This document shows, piece by piece, positions 49,635 through 59,992 of a stretch of DNA of 64,000 nt. A program made the translations under genes and the position numbers. Under the pieces are notes generated by a model that saw only the letters and a program-made list of their open reading frames with translations, was not told the origin of the DNA and made no database searches. Origin of the DNA: Chytridium lagenaria (Eukaryota > Chytridiomycota > Chytridiomycetes > Chytridiales > Chytridiaceae); NCBI GenBank assembly GCA_025449115.1, contig JAHLKC010000031.1, positions 248,001-312,000 of the forward strand. Direction: 5' to 3'. The stretch's first letter is position 1. Every line of letters begins with the position of its first letter.

Positions 49635-50330
49635 ATGGCCGCCCAAGTCCCACTCAACGCTGCCGCTCCCATCATCCATGTGACCCTTGCAGGAGGTGAT
49701 CTGGGTGGTGGTGGAAGTCTCAAGACTGATTTTCTTCGCGACGTTCCATCTTTCGGTGACGGTACTGAGAACTGGAGCTACTTCAGTGTCCGCATGAAGG
49801 CTGCTCTCGATGCTCGTGGACTCATGGACGTCATTGAGAACGGACCTACCTTGGCTGCCGACGCTGGAAGACCCCGCAGACACCGCTGATGTTGCTGACG
49901 CCAAGATGGACTCGACGCGACAAGAGAGAACAGAACGACAAGGTTGCAAAAGCCATGATCATTGGACGACTCGCCAAGAAGCACATCCAGATGGTTTACG
50001 ACAAGAACACCGCCAAGGCCATCTGGGACACTCTTCTCTCGGTTCACCGCGTCAAGACGGTCGGTCAAGCCATGCATCTTCGCCGCCAACTTCTCTCGAC
50101 CACCTACAAGACTGGAACTGCCATGGAGGACCACGTTGCCATGATCTCTGGTATAATTCATGAGTATAACCAGATATCCACTGCTCCCATTGGTGATGAG
50201 GAGCATGTGGTTGCTCTCCTTCAGTCCCTTCCCACTAACGACCCCAATTGGAACTCCCTTCGTACCTTCCTTGAGAATGATCCCTCACCACTGCAGCTGG
50301 AGTCGCCGACGTGGAACGTGTTCGTCAACG
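49635..50330 (+). CDS. Copia Gag (UBN2-like)
   Basis: The start at 49635 (MAAQVPLNAAAP) is preferred; an upstream in-frame ATG at 49527 is possible. Gag motifs are FGDGTENWSYFSVRMKAAL near 49,756 and MIIGRLAKKHIQMVYDKN and AIWDTLLSVHRVKTVGQAM in the next frame. HEYNQISTAPIGDEEHVVAL follows near 50,160. A frame change occurs near 49,865, and the reading passes to the pol frame near 50,311-50,330. It would form the virus-like particle of the element. Confidence 0.85.
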
Positions 50331-53300
50331 CCTCCTGCAGCAAGCCGCCAAGATCAAGCAAAGAGCCGCCGCCGACGCCGCTGCAGCCCCCTGCTGCCTT
50401 CAAGTCACCACTCGCCGACGCCCTGTTCAGAACTTCACTCGACAGACTGGACGACGACCTCAGAACGACCGAAAGTCCAAGGTTCGTTGTTACAACTGTG
50501 ATCGCACTGGACACTACAAACGCGACTGCTGGGCCAAGGGAGGAGGGAAGGAGGGACAGGGACCTCAACGACGTGGTGGAATTGGAGGACGTGGTGATGG
50601 TGGACGTGTTGGAGGAAATGGTGGGAATGGTGGAAGAAATGGGAATGGGGGAGGACGTCATGCTTACTTCGGCGACAAGGGGAAGCATGGAGAGGATGAT
50701 GAGGAGGAGGCTCCTCGTGGGTACATGGTGCGTGTTGGAGGACATGAGGTTGATACCCCGGATGCCAATTTTGACGGGGAGTCTTCACACACATTAAGCA
50801 CCAAGTTGTTTGGGAACCAGTTCAAGGACAGCAATGGGAGTGCCCTCTGGATTCTCGACTCTGGTGCCACGGATCACTTCATCACGAGGAGGGAGGACTT
50901 CATTGACTTTGTTAGTGATGAGAGGACGGCTTCTCTTGCTGATAAGTCAAAGATCGTGATCAAGGGACGGGGAACAGTTTGCCTTACGCCGCGCTATGAT
51001 CAGTCCAAGCGCATTTTCCTTGAAGGCTGTCTTTACGTTCCGTCTATGGTCGATAACCTGGTCTCTGCAAGTCGACTCACCTCTGAAGGCTGGACCATTA
51101 CGCTAGGACCCGACGATGGAACCTGTTTCAACTTGAACACCAACCAAGAGCTCCGCGCCGTCGTTGACAAGAAACTCTACCGCCTACCTGTCCTAGCTGT
51201 CAAGAACGACTCTGAAACCTTACCTACGGCACTCAAGACATCCCTCACGGAAACTATTGACCCTGTCACGCTCCATCGACGCCTTGGACACCTCAGTGCA
51301 AGATCCATCAATCGACTCCTGTCTCAAGGGATGGTGACTGGGATCAACAGTCCAATTCTAGCTCGTGAGAAGCTGAATTGTGAGGTATGTGCTTTCTCCA
51401 ACTCCAAACGACGCCCTTTCCACTCCAAAGAACTCCCTACAAACCTCAAACCCCTCCAACTCCTTCACGCCGACCTCTCTGGGCCTCACCCTCCTACCAT
51501 CCATCAAGAACGGTACATCCTCGTGGTCGTCGACGTGTCTACTCGCCTGTATGTTTTTTACCTACTCAAGAAGAAGAGCGACGCCTTTGACCGCCTCAAG
51601 GATTGCTTCAACATGCTGGAACGAATGGCTGGAAGGAAGGTGCAGACACTTTTTACCGACAATGGAGGGGAGTTTAGTTCGAATGAGATGACGAATTACC
51701 TCAGAGGGTTGGGGATTCAGCATCAGTTCACGGTTCCGTATAACTCTGAGATGAATGGGGTTGCCGAGAGGGCTATTGGGTTGGTTGTTGGGAAGGCTAG
51801 ATCAATGTTGGGAGAGGCGCCATCGACACTTACGCCTTACTGGGGATACGCCATTCAGACAGCAGCTTTCATCATCAACCGATCACCAGCCTCTGGACGC
51901 CAAACGACACCGCTGGAGGCCATGACTGGGATCAAGCCAAACCTTTCCTTCATACGCATTTGGGGATCCCTATGTTTCGCCAACCTACCTCTGGTCAAGC
52001 GCAAGAACAAGTTGGTGGACCGCTCAACACGCGCTTTGCTCATCGGATACGCTGGAAGAGCTGCTAAACTATGTTGTTGTTCCCATCGATGAAGAACTCC
52101 GACCAACTGGACCACCTTACACCTCTACCTCCGTCGTTTTCCGGGAGACTCAATTCGTCACGGCTCCTGTTCACTTCAAGCTTTCACCCTTCACTCAACC
52201 TACCCACGCTCTCGGCATCGACATTTTTGGAGAAGAAAAAGAAGACTTCGTTAACGCAGATGAGGACGACAAGAAACCACCTACTCCGCCAAACGACGAT
52301 AGTGAAGAACCCCAACAACCTACCATCAATACTGATCAACCTGTAAACGACGAAGACGACGCTCCTTCTGAAGATTTCGACAATACACTTGAAGAGACTC
52401 AGGAGTCAATGGAGTGGGAGGGAGAGGAATTCACTAGTCCTCCATCGACTCCGACCTCTTGGTCCCCAAGTTCATCCTCTTCAAGTCCTTTCGTCACTCC
52501 AAGAGGTTTTGGATCAGCAACACCAAAATATACGGCAAGAAGCCCACGTACGGTTTTCACCCATATATTCGACAACCCGCTTCTCCATCTCCATCCGACC
52601 CCTCCACGTTTTCAGACTCAAGTCTCCGACGCTCCTCTCGACAATCCGTCCAACCCAAGATCCTCTCCTATGACACCGGTAACAAGCAGTTTGACAGGAC
52701 ACCCAATAATCCTCGCGCCCTTCGCATAAAGCAGCAAATCCTGACGAACCTACCTTTGAAGAAGCCACCACAGGTCCCGACAGCAAGAAGTGGATGTCCG
52801 CCATTCAAGCTGAGCTTTCAAGTCTTCGTGATCGCAAGACCTGGGTCCTTACCAAGCTTCCAAGAGGTCGCAAGGAGATTGGCTGCAAGTGGGTCCTCAA
52901 GCTCAAGCGAGACGCCGACGGCAAGCCGACCAGCTACAAGGCTCGTCTAGTAGCTCAAGGATTCACTCAAGTCGCTGGGATCGACTTCAACGAGACTTTT
53001 TCACCTGTCGCCAAGCAGACAACTCTTCGCGTCATCCTGGCTATCGGCAATCAATACGGCTGGACCGCCCTCGCTGGAGACGTCAAGGCTGCTTACCTCA
53101 ATTCTGTCTTGAAGAAGGATGAAGTGGTTTATATGAGACAACCACCTGGTTTTGTTGCTGGGAAGGAAGGATTAGTTTGTGAGATGAGGAAAACGCTTTA
53201 CGGGTTGAAGCAGAGTGGGAGGGAGTGGTACCAGACATTCACGGGATACTTGATGTGATGGGATTTAAGAAGAGTGCCGCCGATGACTGTTTATTTGTGG

Positions 53301-53905
53301 GGTATATAAACAATCATCTGGTGATCATCATCTTCTATGTGGACGACTTCATCATCTTCAGCTCCAATCCTATCATCTGCACCAAGGTCCTCTCAATGAT
53401 CAAGAGCAAGTTCGAAATTACAAGTCTCGGCGAACCTACCGACTTCTTAGGCCTCAAGATCACTCGTGGACGTGGAACACTCAAGCTCAGTCAACCTGGA
53501 CACATTACCGCCGTTCTCGAACGCTTTGGCATGCAAGACTGCCAACCCATCTCGACGCCACTGGACCCGCGTCAACCCCTCCGCAAGGATATGTCCCATC
53601 TGGGACAGGGGGAGTCTCTCCCCAAACGATTCGACTACCGCGCTCTTGTTGGCTCTCTCCTCTACATCGCAAACGGTACTCGACCTGACCTTTACCCCGC
53701 CGTCTCGGTTCTTTCCCGCTACCTGGAGACGCCGCAGCGTGGACATTGGCTCGCTGGCATGCGAGTTTCTTAGGTACCTCGCTGGTACTGTCAACATCGG
53801 ACTGATCTACCGACAAAGACAAGCATTCAACATTCATGGGTTTGCCGACAGCGACTGGGCTGGAGACTTGGACAGCAGGAAGTCAACGACTGGATGTGAA
53901 GTTCT
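50311..53905 (+). pseudogene. Copia Pol: zinc knuckle, protease, integrase, RT, partial RNase H
   Basis: The zinc knuckle CYNCDRTGHYKRDC lies near 50,488 and the aspartic protease site LDSGATDHF near 50,854. The integrase has an H-x4-H (LHRRLGHL) and C-x2-C (CEVC) zinc site. Its D,D-35-E core has the first Asp in HADLSGP, the second in FTDNGGEF and the Glu in NGVAERA; the D-to-E spacing counts to 35. The reverse transcriptase includes CKWVLKLKRDADGKP and YVDDFIIFS, and RNase H begins FADSDWAGDLDS. Frame changes near 52,060, 52,480-52,790, 53,258 and 53,760 break it, and the RNase H is cut short. No functional product is expected. Confidence 0.9.
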
Positions 53906-54430
53906 CTCTATGGCCCCCTCTGCTAAGCCCCGGCATACAGAGGTAGAGAACCACATAATAGGTGACAAGACTAGCGTCTAGGAGGTACTCCTAGATCAAG
54001 AGTCAAGCCCTATTCTGCCTTTAGTGACAGCGGGGATTTAAGTTGCTGTGGTTCTGCTCTAATACTAATCTAAATGAAAGAAAGGAAGGAAAAAGGAAGG
54101 AAAAAGGTACTCAGGCGGAGATCCAACGCGCCAGAGTGGAAGGGTCATCAAGGAGGGAGTCCATCCCGCTCCTAGTAGTGTACAAGGCCTCGTAATCGCC
54201 GCAATAAGCCGTTTTAACATGTTCTCATCTGATCTCTTCTACCTAAGGCCCTGCTCATGCCGCACTCCCACTCACAGGCAACTAGATAGCCAGTCATCGC
54301 AATCGAGAAAAGAACAGAGGTGGTTATACTACCCAAACCTTCGAAGGAATCATGCCACAGAGGCGTCTATCCAGGGCTCAGGCCTTCTTAGACTCAAGTG
54401 TCTTGGTTCAAGGTGTAGTCTCCCCCAGCG
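53906..54430. other. Junction debris after the truncated Copia element
   Basis: Sequence after the RNase H break has no coding features. It includes a GGAAGG/GGAAAAAGG repeat near 54,080-54,110. Origin unknown. Confidence 0.35.
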
Positions 54431-54875
54431 GCGTAATCCCCGAGCGCCCGCAGGTACAACTAAATAACACAATATTGAATAACAGAAGAATGAAGAAAGC
54501 ATGGCCCAAGGGCAGCCATGCCTGGATGTATGGGTGGGATCAATCCAGGACTACAGAGGTGCACGTAAATCTATTCAACTTTCTACAAATAATAAAACAA
54601 TACATAAAGGGGAATCAAATAACAACAACAGGCATCTCGACCAACGTGGTAGCATGTCATAAGTTGGCATACCACGTCGACCGCCCTTCCTTCTATAAAA
54701 ACCTCTCTCGTATCTATGGGGAAAAACTATGAAAAACCCCGAGAGGGAAAAGAATGGAACGTGTGACTTTCTCTCCCTCTTGTCTAAGGGTTCACCTACC
54801 ATCTTCGAATGATAGTAGACCCGAGGGAGGTCTTAAGGAGTTCAAATACTAACTTACATTCTTTAATCAGTGTTC
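54431..54875 (-). repeat. LTR-like segment, related in layout to the Gypsy LTR
   Basis: Read on the minus strand, this segment has TTCTTTTCCCTCT, a GGGTTTTTCATAGTTTTTCCCC stretch, then a TATA-like TTTTATAGAAGG and a hairpin. The same order with similar strings occurs in 55,480-55,825. It may be a solo LTR of a related family. Borders are approximate. Confidence 0.35.
54644..54677. other. Hairpin in the LTR-like segment
   Basis: ACGTGGTA (54644-54651) is perfectly complementary to TACCACGT (54670-54677), with further partial pairing inside. Confidence 0.6.
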
Positions 54876-55479
54876 ATTGAAGTCCTCTGCTCGCTACCTG
54901 GCTCAAGAGGTACTCTTGGCACCAGACGGCAGTTAGAACGGACCAACCGGAGCGTATCGTTTTTCCTTCGCACCATCGTAATAAAGAGGGGAATAACCTG
55001 TATTTTGAATAGACTAACGTCAATAAACAATCACAACACTTACCTAATGTCCTGCATCCACGACGCTCCAGGCGAGAGACGTCGGTGACGATCACAATAG
55101 TCCGGCCCTGCGTACGCGACCTTTTCACCGTTGGCGTGTGCACCGATCCTACTAGGCCTCATCCGACGGGAGGCTGTCTCGCCCTCGCTACCTCAGCAAA
55201 AGTCGGAATCATAGGGAGTTGGGAAGGGGAGTGGACGACTGGCCCGCCCACACTGTGGCCAGCGACGTGATAATCGGGGCTCGGGAGTTGACTTACCAAG
55301 GGGGAGGGGTTCCCGGGACCCAGACTGCAATAGTGGGGTAGATCCGGCTCCCAAGGCGTCGCGTCCTCGGGTCTCCGACCCGTAAGTGGGGCTGCGAGAG
55401 GCTCAGTCCGGCGGTCACTACAGAGGCTAGGGCAGATCGTCAATGATAAGAGATGGGGATAATCCGAGCCAACCCCAAG
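54876..55479. other. GC-rich spacer of unknown origin
   Basis: It is GC-rich compared with its surroundings, with open frames on the minus strand (one includes PMIPTFAEVARARQPPVG) but no recognised domain. A small hairpin CGGGTC-TCC-GACCCG is at about 55,367-55,381. It may be part of an LTR or of an unrelated element. Confidence 0.3.
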
Positions 55480-55826
55480 GACAGGGAGTTGGCTCCAACT
55501 GGAGAAAGGCTAGGAACTGGGCCAAAATCAAGAGGAAAGAATTATCAAATTTATTCAAAACACAAAATGTCTCCATTTTATACTGGAGACAAACCAAAAT
55601 AAATAACAAACAAACAAGAACAAAACGCAACCAAGGCACGAGTGCCTTCCCTCTTCGACAAAAACCCTTATAAACAACGCGTGGGAAAAAGTAGAAAACC
55701 ACTAAAGGGAAAAGAAGAGGACTTACGAGGGGTAAACGCGTAAACGCGTCTAAGTATTCACTTTCATAAGTAACGTGAACTTAGTGAGATGCACCAAGAA
55801 GTGCAAAATCTCACATTGGCCTATTT
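55480..55826 (-). repeat. Presumed 3' LTR (part) of the Ty3/Gypsy element
   Basis: It lies directly after the Pol stop at 55828. On the minus strand it starts near TGTGAGATTTTGCACTTC and has a TATA-like TTTATAAGGG near 55,665. It also has the palindrome AAGGCAC-GA-GTGCCTT at 55633-55648 and a polyadenylation signal AATAAA near 55,550. The other LTR was not found in the window, so the exact ends are unknown. Confidence 0.45.
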
Positions 55827-55827
55827 T

Positions 55828-58569
55828 TCAAGGGGAGGATATATTTTCGGAATCATTGTCCATGAAATCTTCCAAGGCTAGAGGAACATCTGCCGGAGTG
55901 GTAACAACTGGTGGTGGTAAGTCATGGACCTGATTTTCACCGTGGTCACTTTCATATCCATCGTTATCAGCGGCAACAGTATATCCAGGAATGGTTTTGT
56001 TCGCTTAGGGATACCCTTTTTAGATGTGAAGCGTAGACGATCACGGTACTCATGAGGGTCTTTAGTAGCCATCTGGTTCCAATAATCTTGAACCAATAAT
56101 GCTGGGATTTCAACCTCCTCAAGCCAGAGGTTATGAGAAGTACCTTGGCCGAGCCACTTAATATGGTACTCATAAGACATCCTTTCTTTATGGAAAGTAT
56201 GGTTATCAATTTTCTCGACATAGAACTCAGGGTCGTCGATGTCAGCTTCAAGCACGTCAGCATCAAAGCGTCGGAATAATTCACGATTAACGCCCACAGC
56301 AACCTTAGTTTTGGGGCGCCGTTGAACAATGCGGAGGCTCTTCCAGGCCTCAATCTCGGCCTCAAAGTCATCTGTAGAACACGGTTGGCGGCAGTGTTTG
56401 CCGAGTCTATTGGGGGAGAGGGATGGTAAGGACGCATCCTCGCAGAGTTAGCGGTTCTAGCCAGAAGCCTTCCATCAGGCAGGGTCTCAACGAGGTTGAA
56501 CCTAAAGTTATCTGGGGAATGACCAATAACACGCATGGGACCAGCCCACCGAAATTGAAACTTCTTTATCGTAGATTCTTTATCTTTGGTTGCCGCTTCA
56601 GTGCGTAGAGGTACGGATAACCAAACAAGGTCACCAATTTCGAAACGATGTCGAGACTTATTTGTTTTCTCAGAGGCACTTTCGCGCCGCTTCATAGACT
56701 CTCGAAGGAGTATACTCTTGGCAAGAGCAAGCCTGGAAGTGAGCTGATTGACATAGTCGCGATAACTAGGCGGATCATCCTGCAATACAAAAGTCATGGA
56801 AGAGTTCAACACTTTACGCGACCGTATCAAGAGGCCGTTTTTGTGCCTTTGACTTTGGGGGATGGAGCCACAGGAGTGGTGACGTGGGTCCTCACGACTC
56901 CTTGATCAGGAGGAGACAATAAATAGATTGAAGGGACGTTGGGATCAAGTATTTGATCACGGTTGATCACACGGGGAAGTGGGAGAGACGAGGGTCTGGT
57001 TGTGGTATAGCAGATTCATCTGAGGGCCCACCGTAAGGGAAGGAACGGGAAGTCAGAGGTGATGATGCCCTTGTGGAAAATTGTGACGAAGGTGTGGGCT
57101 CCACCATGCTCGGCGGAGAGGACAACTTTAGAGGTTATTGCATACATTGGCACGCGGTTATTATCACCGAGGGTGCGCCAGAAGAACTTGGGATGTCTCC
57201 TGTTTAGTGGGGTTGTGTGGAGGACGTAGAATATATCCAGATGATGTTTAATAAGAAAGTCACCAGCTAATAGGTAGTCGTCCCTATCAGCAGCGGTTTT
57301 AAGACCGTGGACAGTCTTCGAAAGCCTCTGAACCACGACGTGTCGAGCACCAGAGGTCATAACAGCAATCCTGGGGAAATCAGGATCACGAGAGGGGTGT
57401 GAGGTGCCATCGCCAAGGCGACGTGGACGTCATCATAGGATTTTGGTAACTGACCCGCCCAAGTACGGGGATCAGGGTAAGTCTCAGCAAAGACATCGTC
57501 GGAGGAAATGCCGAACCTGAGGTCGGCAGGAGTCAAGGGGTCTCGACCAACATCAGGAGGAACGGGGTTTCGCGGGTAGTGGGATGCACTGTGGTGCGAT
57601 AGGCGAAAAGAACGTATGGTAGAATCTCATCCCAGTCGTCATGACTATCTTGGTTAACGTAAGCCCTTATCATCTGACAGAGGGTTTTGTTGGTGCGCTC
57701 GACAAGGCCGTTGGCTTGAGGCCAGTAAGGCGACGAGAAGGATTGACGGAGGCCGAGGACGATGCTCACCTTCTTTAACAATTCACTGACGAAAGGCTGG
57801 CCTTGATCAGAGTGAAGGACCAAGGGAATGCCAAATCGACAAAAGCACTGCTCGACAATAGTACGAGCAACAGTATCCGAGGTAATATCAGGAACACTGA
57901 AAGCGTCAGCCCATCGGGTAAAGTAATCCGTGATGACACAATGTATTTATTACCATGTTTGCTCTCTTTAAGAGGACCAACGATATCAATGGCTACGCGT
58001 TCCCAAGGCTGGTTACCAAAGGGGACCGGCTTAATAGCGCCGACTTTCTTAAGGGAATCCTTACATTTCTGGCAAGTGGAGCAACCTTGTACGTAGGCGA
58101 CAAGATCGCGATGAATAGTAGGCCACCAGTATCGTTCAAGGGTAGTGGACAGGAGTTTTTGGGAGCCGAGGTGAGCTCCGGTCATCATATCATTATGTAC
58201 TTGGTCAAACGCAACTTCTCTCAGTCCGCGAGGGACGCAAAGAGCAAGGCGCACTGGCGATCGCTTCATAAGGTATTCAGAAACGTGAAGAACGCGGTAA
58301 AGTAATCCACCCCGCATGACGGAGTGCTGAGCACTCTTGAGGACCGCAGAGCGGTCTTGATCATTGGAAGGTAGTTCTCCTTTTTCCAAGAAGCGACGAA
58401 TAGGCCCAAAGTCAGGGTCGGTCAGTTGAAGTTTTCGAAGCTCAGGCGAAGCCTTTCCCAGAGCCAGGAACTCAACAGGGACTATTGGGGCGTCATTGGA
58501 TGCAACCGTGAAGAGCGGGATTTCCCGTGATTTCGAGGGGTCAAAGAAGGACATTAGCATAGGTGTCAA
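55828..58569 (-). CDS. Ty3/Gypsy integrase with chromodomain
   Basis: The N-terminal zinc site shows QVHNDMMTGAHLGSQK (His residues eight apart rather than five) and CSTCQKC near 58,090. The core gives IDIVGPLKESKHGNKYIV, then HSDQGQPFVSELL and ANGLVERTNKTL; the Asp-to-Glu spacing counts to 35. Downstream, RFEIGDLVWLSVPL and KFQFRWAGPMRVIGHSP match the GPF/Y region near 56,650-56,520. A chromodomain follows: PEFYVEKIDNHT, YEYHIKWLGQGTSHNLWLEE, near 56,245-56,090. The reading ends in the acidic DFMDNDSENISSP at the stop 55828. Frame changes occur near 57,950, 57,500, 56,900 and 55,960. Chromodomains steer insertion to methylated-histone chromatin in this group. Confidence 0.9.
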
Positions 58570-58575
58570 GAGAAG

Positions 58576-59990
58576 CGAGGGTTACATGCTGATCACTCTC
58601 AAACTGTAGTGCAAAGTCATTTTTAAGCTCAAGTTCCACAGCACTGTGGTCAGTAAGACCTGCTGCAAAATAATGGTTTACTTTCCAAGAACATGGAATC
58701 TATAGTCGACAAGAGCGTAGTCGACTCGCCATACAGCCTGGTAGAAAGACTGGGGGTCGTGCCAGGTGTAGCCGGGGGAATTTGGGTGGCAAGTGCGGTA
58801 GCCGTCAAGGAAACCTAGACGGAGGAAACTATCAAACAATGCTCGTTCGTCGTCTCTGAACCCTGAGTAGCCCGAGCAACGCGCAGGGTATCGGGTGTCT
58901 TGTGAGGTATGAGAGATATTGAAATCACCAAGTAATATAGTTTTATTATTCTTACGTAAGTCTTTTACGAGGGCATAAAGCCTGTTTAAAAAGCGCATCT
59001 TGTAATGATGACGGTGTTCATGCCGAGTGCCATTAGGGCAGTAGACATTGACGATGTTCAAACCAGGTAAACAAATGGTGAGGCAACGACCTTCCTCAAC
59101 AAAGTCGTCGTTAGTGGAATCAAGAGAGGTCCCGAGTGAACCGAAATCACAGGGACTTCCTTTCGAACCATAGTGATGACACCATTAGATCCATCATGTT
59201 TTTCATCCGCGGATATTCCAGTTGGTGAGGTGCTGTAGTTGTTGCCATAACTTTTTGGCTCCTTCGCCTAATTTGGTCTCCTGAAGGCAAACAATAGAGT
59301 AACCCATTTTCTCGAGGTATCTCGCAAAGAATTCGGCCCGGTTAAGGTCCTCTGTTTCAGGTTTACGCTGGTATAATTTCTTACATAGAGCGTTTAAACT
59401 GTTGACGTTCCAGGTGACCATTTTAAGGGTGAAGTCCTCAAAAGGGGACACTTTAGCAGGGAGGGGATAAACCTTTTTAAGCTTTAGCAAGTTATAGTCA
59501 ATCACCATCCGCAAAGGAACGGTGGGGTTTCCTCGCGTGGTATGAACATCATAGAGCTCACGCAGAGAAGGAGGCTCATCTTTATTTAATTTCCGTTCCA
59601 TAAGAATATCAGGGATTTCGAAAACCTGGAGTATGCGGTAGGCATAATAAGTTTCAAGATCCCCTCCCAAACCGTAAATCACAGGCTTCGGAAAGTCTGG
59701 ACTAGTTGGGGGAATTGCGTCGCCAACAACGGCAACGTGGCTTACGCACCCTGGCGGTGGTTTTGGTCGGCGACCCTTGTCATTAGGGAAAGTCTCTTCC
59801 CATGGCATATCCAAAGAGAGGTGAGGCCGTCAAGTTTCAGTGGGAGGTACTCATGCTCGCGTCGTCCTGAAAGGAGATCCTGGACACGTGGAGCGCTCAT
59901 TCTGACAAAGATGTCGGATGGAGTGTCTTCAATCTTTTGAGGGGGAGGATCGATTTCTAAGTTAGAGGCGTCGATGATCCCATTCACAAG
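58576..59990 (-). CDS. Linker plus exonuclease III/AP-endonuclease (EEP) domain of the Gypsy polyprotein
   Basis: About 190 linker residues (PWEETFPNDKGRRPKPPPG, VFEIPDILMERKLNKDE) precede an EEP domain of about 275 residues, 59,425-58,600. Its motifs match the ExoIII/APE family in order. Motif one is KMVTWNVNSL. The metal-binding Glu is in VCLQETKL near 59,280. A strand reads NIVNVYCPNG, and the catalytic Asp and Asn lie in LLGDFNISH near 58,920. RDDERALFDSFLRLGFLDGY and HPNSPGYTWHDP follow, then RVDYALV, and the catalytic Asp-His pair in TDHSAV at 58,643-58,654. All key catalytic residues are visible. One-base frame changes occur near 59,820, 59,208 and 59,120. The frame ends 40 bases inside the integrase frame. 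Such enzymes nick DNA at abasic sites or target sites; a role in integration or repair is inference. Confidence 0.85.
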
Positions 59991-59992
59991 AC

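Larger units (their letters stand above)
48948..53985 (+). mobile_element. Ty1/Copia LTR retrotransposon, 3'-truncated and frameshifted
   Basis: The order gag, protease, integrase, reverse transcriptase, RNase H is diagnostic of Copia (integrase before RT). The element is complete from the leader to the middle of RNase H, where homology stops abruptly at about 53,905 after DSDWAGDLDSRKSTTG. No 3' LTR follows; instead LTR-like DNA of another family begins. Several frame changes interrupt the polyprotein. It is probably a dead copy damaged by a later insertion or deletion. Confidence 0.9.

Noticed and set aside
58576..59990. LINE (non-LTR) element as source of the endonuclease
   Set aside because: The RT next to it is Ty3-type with RNase H and is followed by integrase and chromodomain; LINEs have EN before RT and no integrase.
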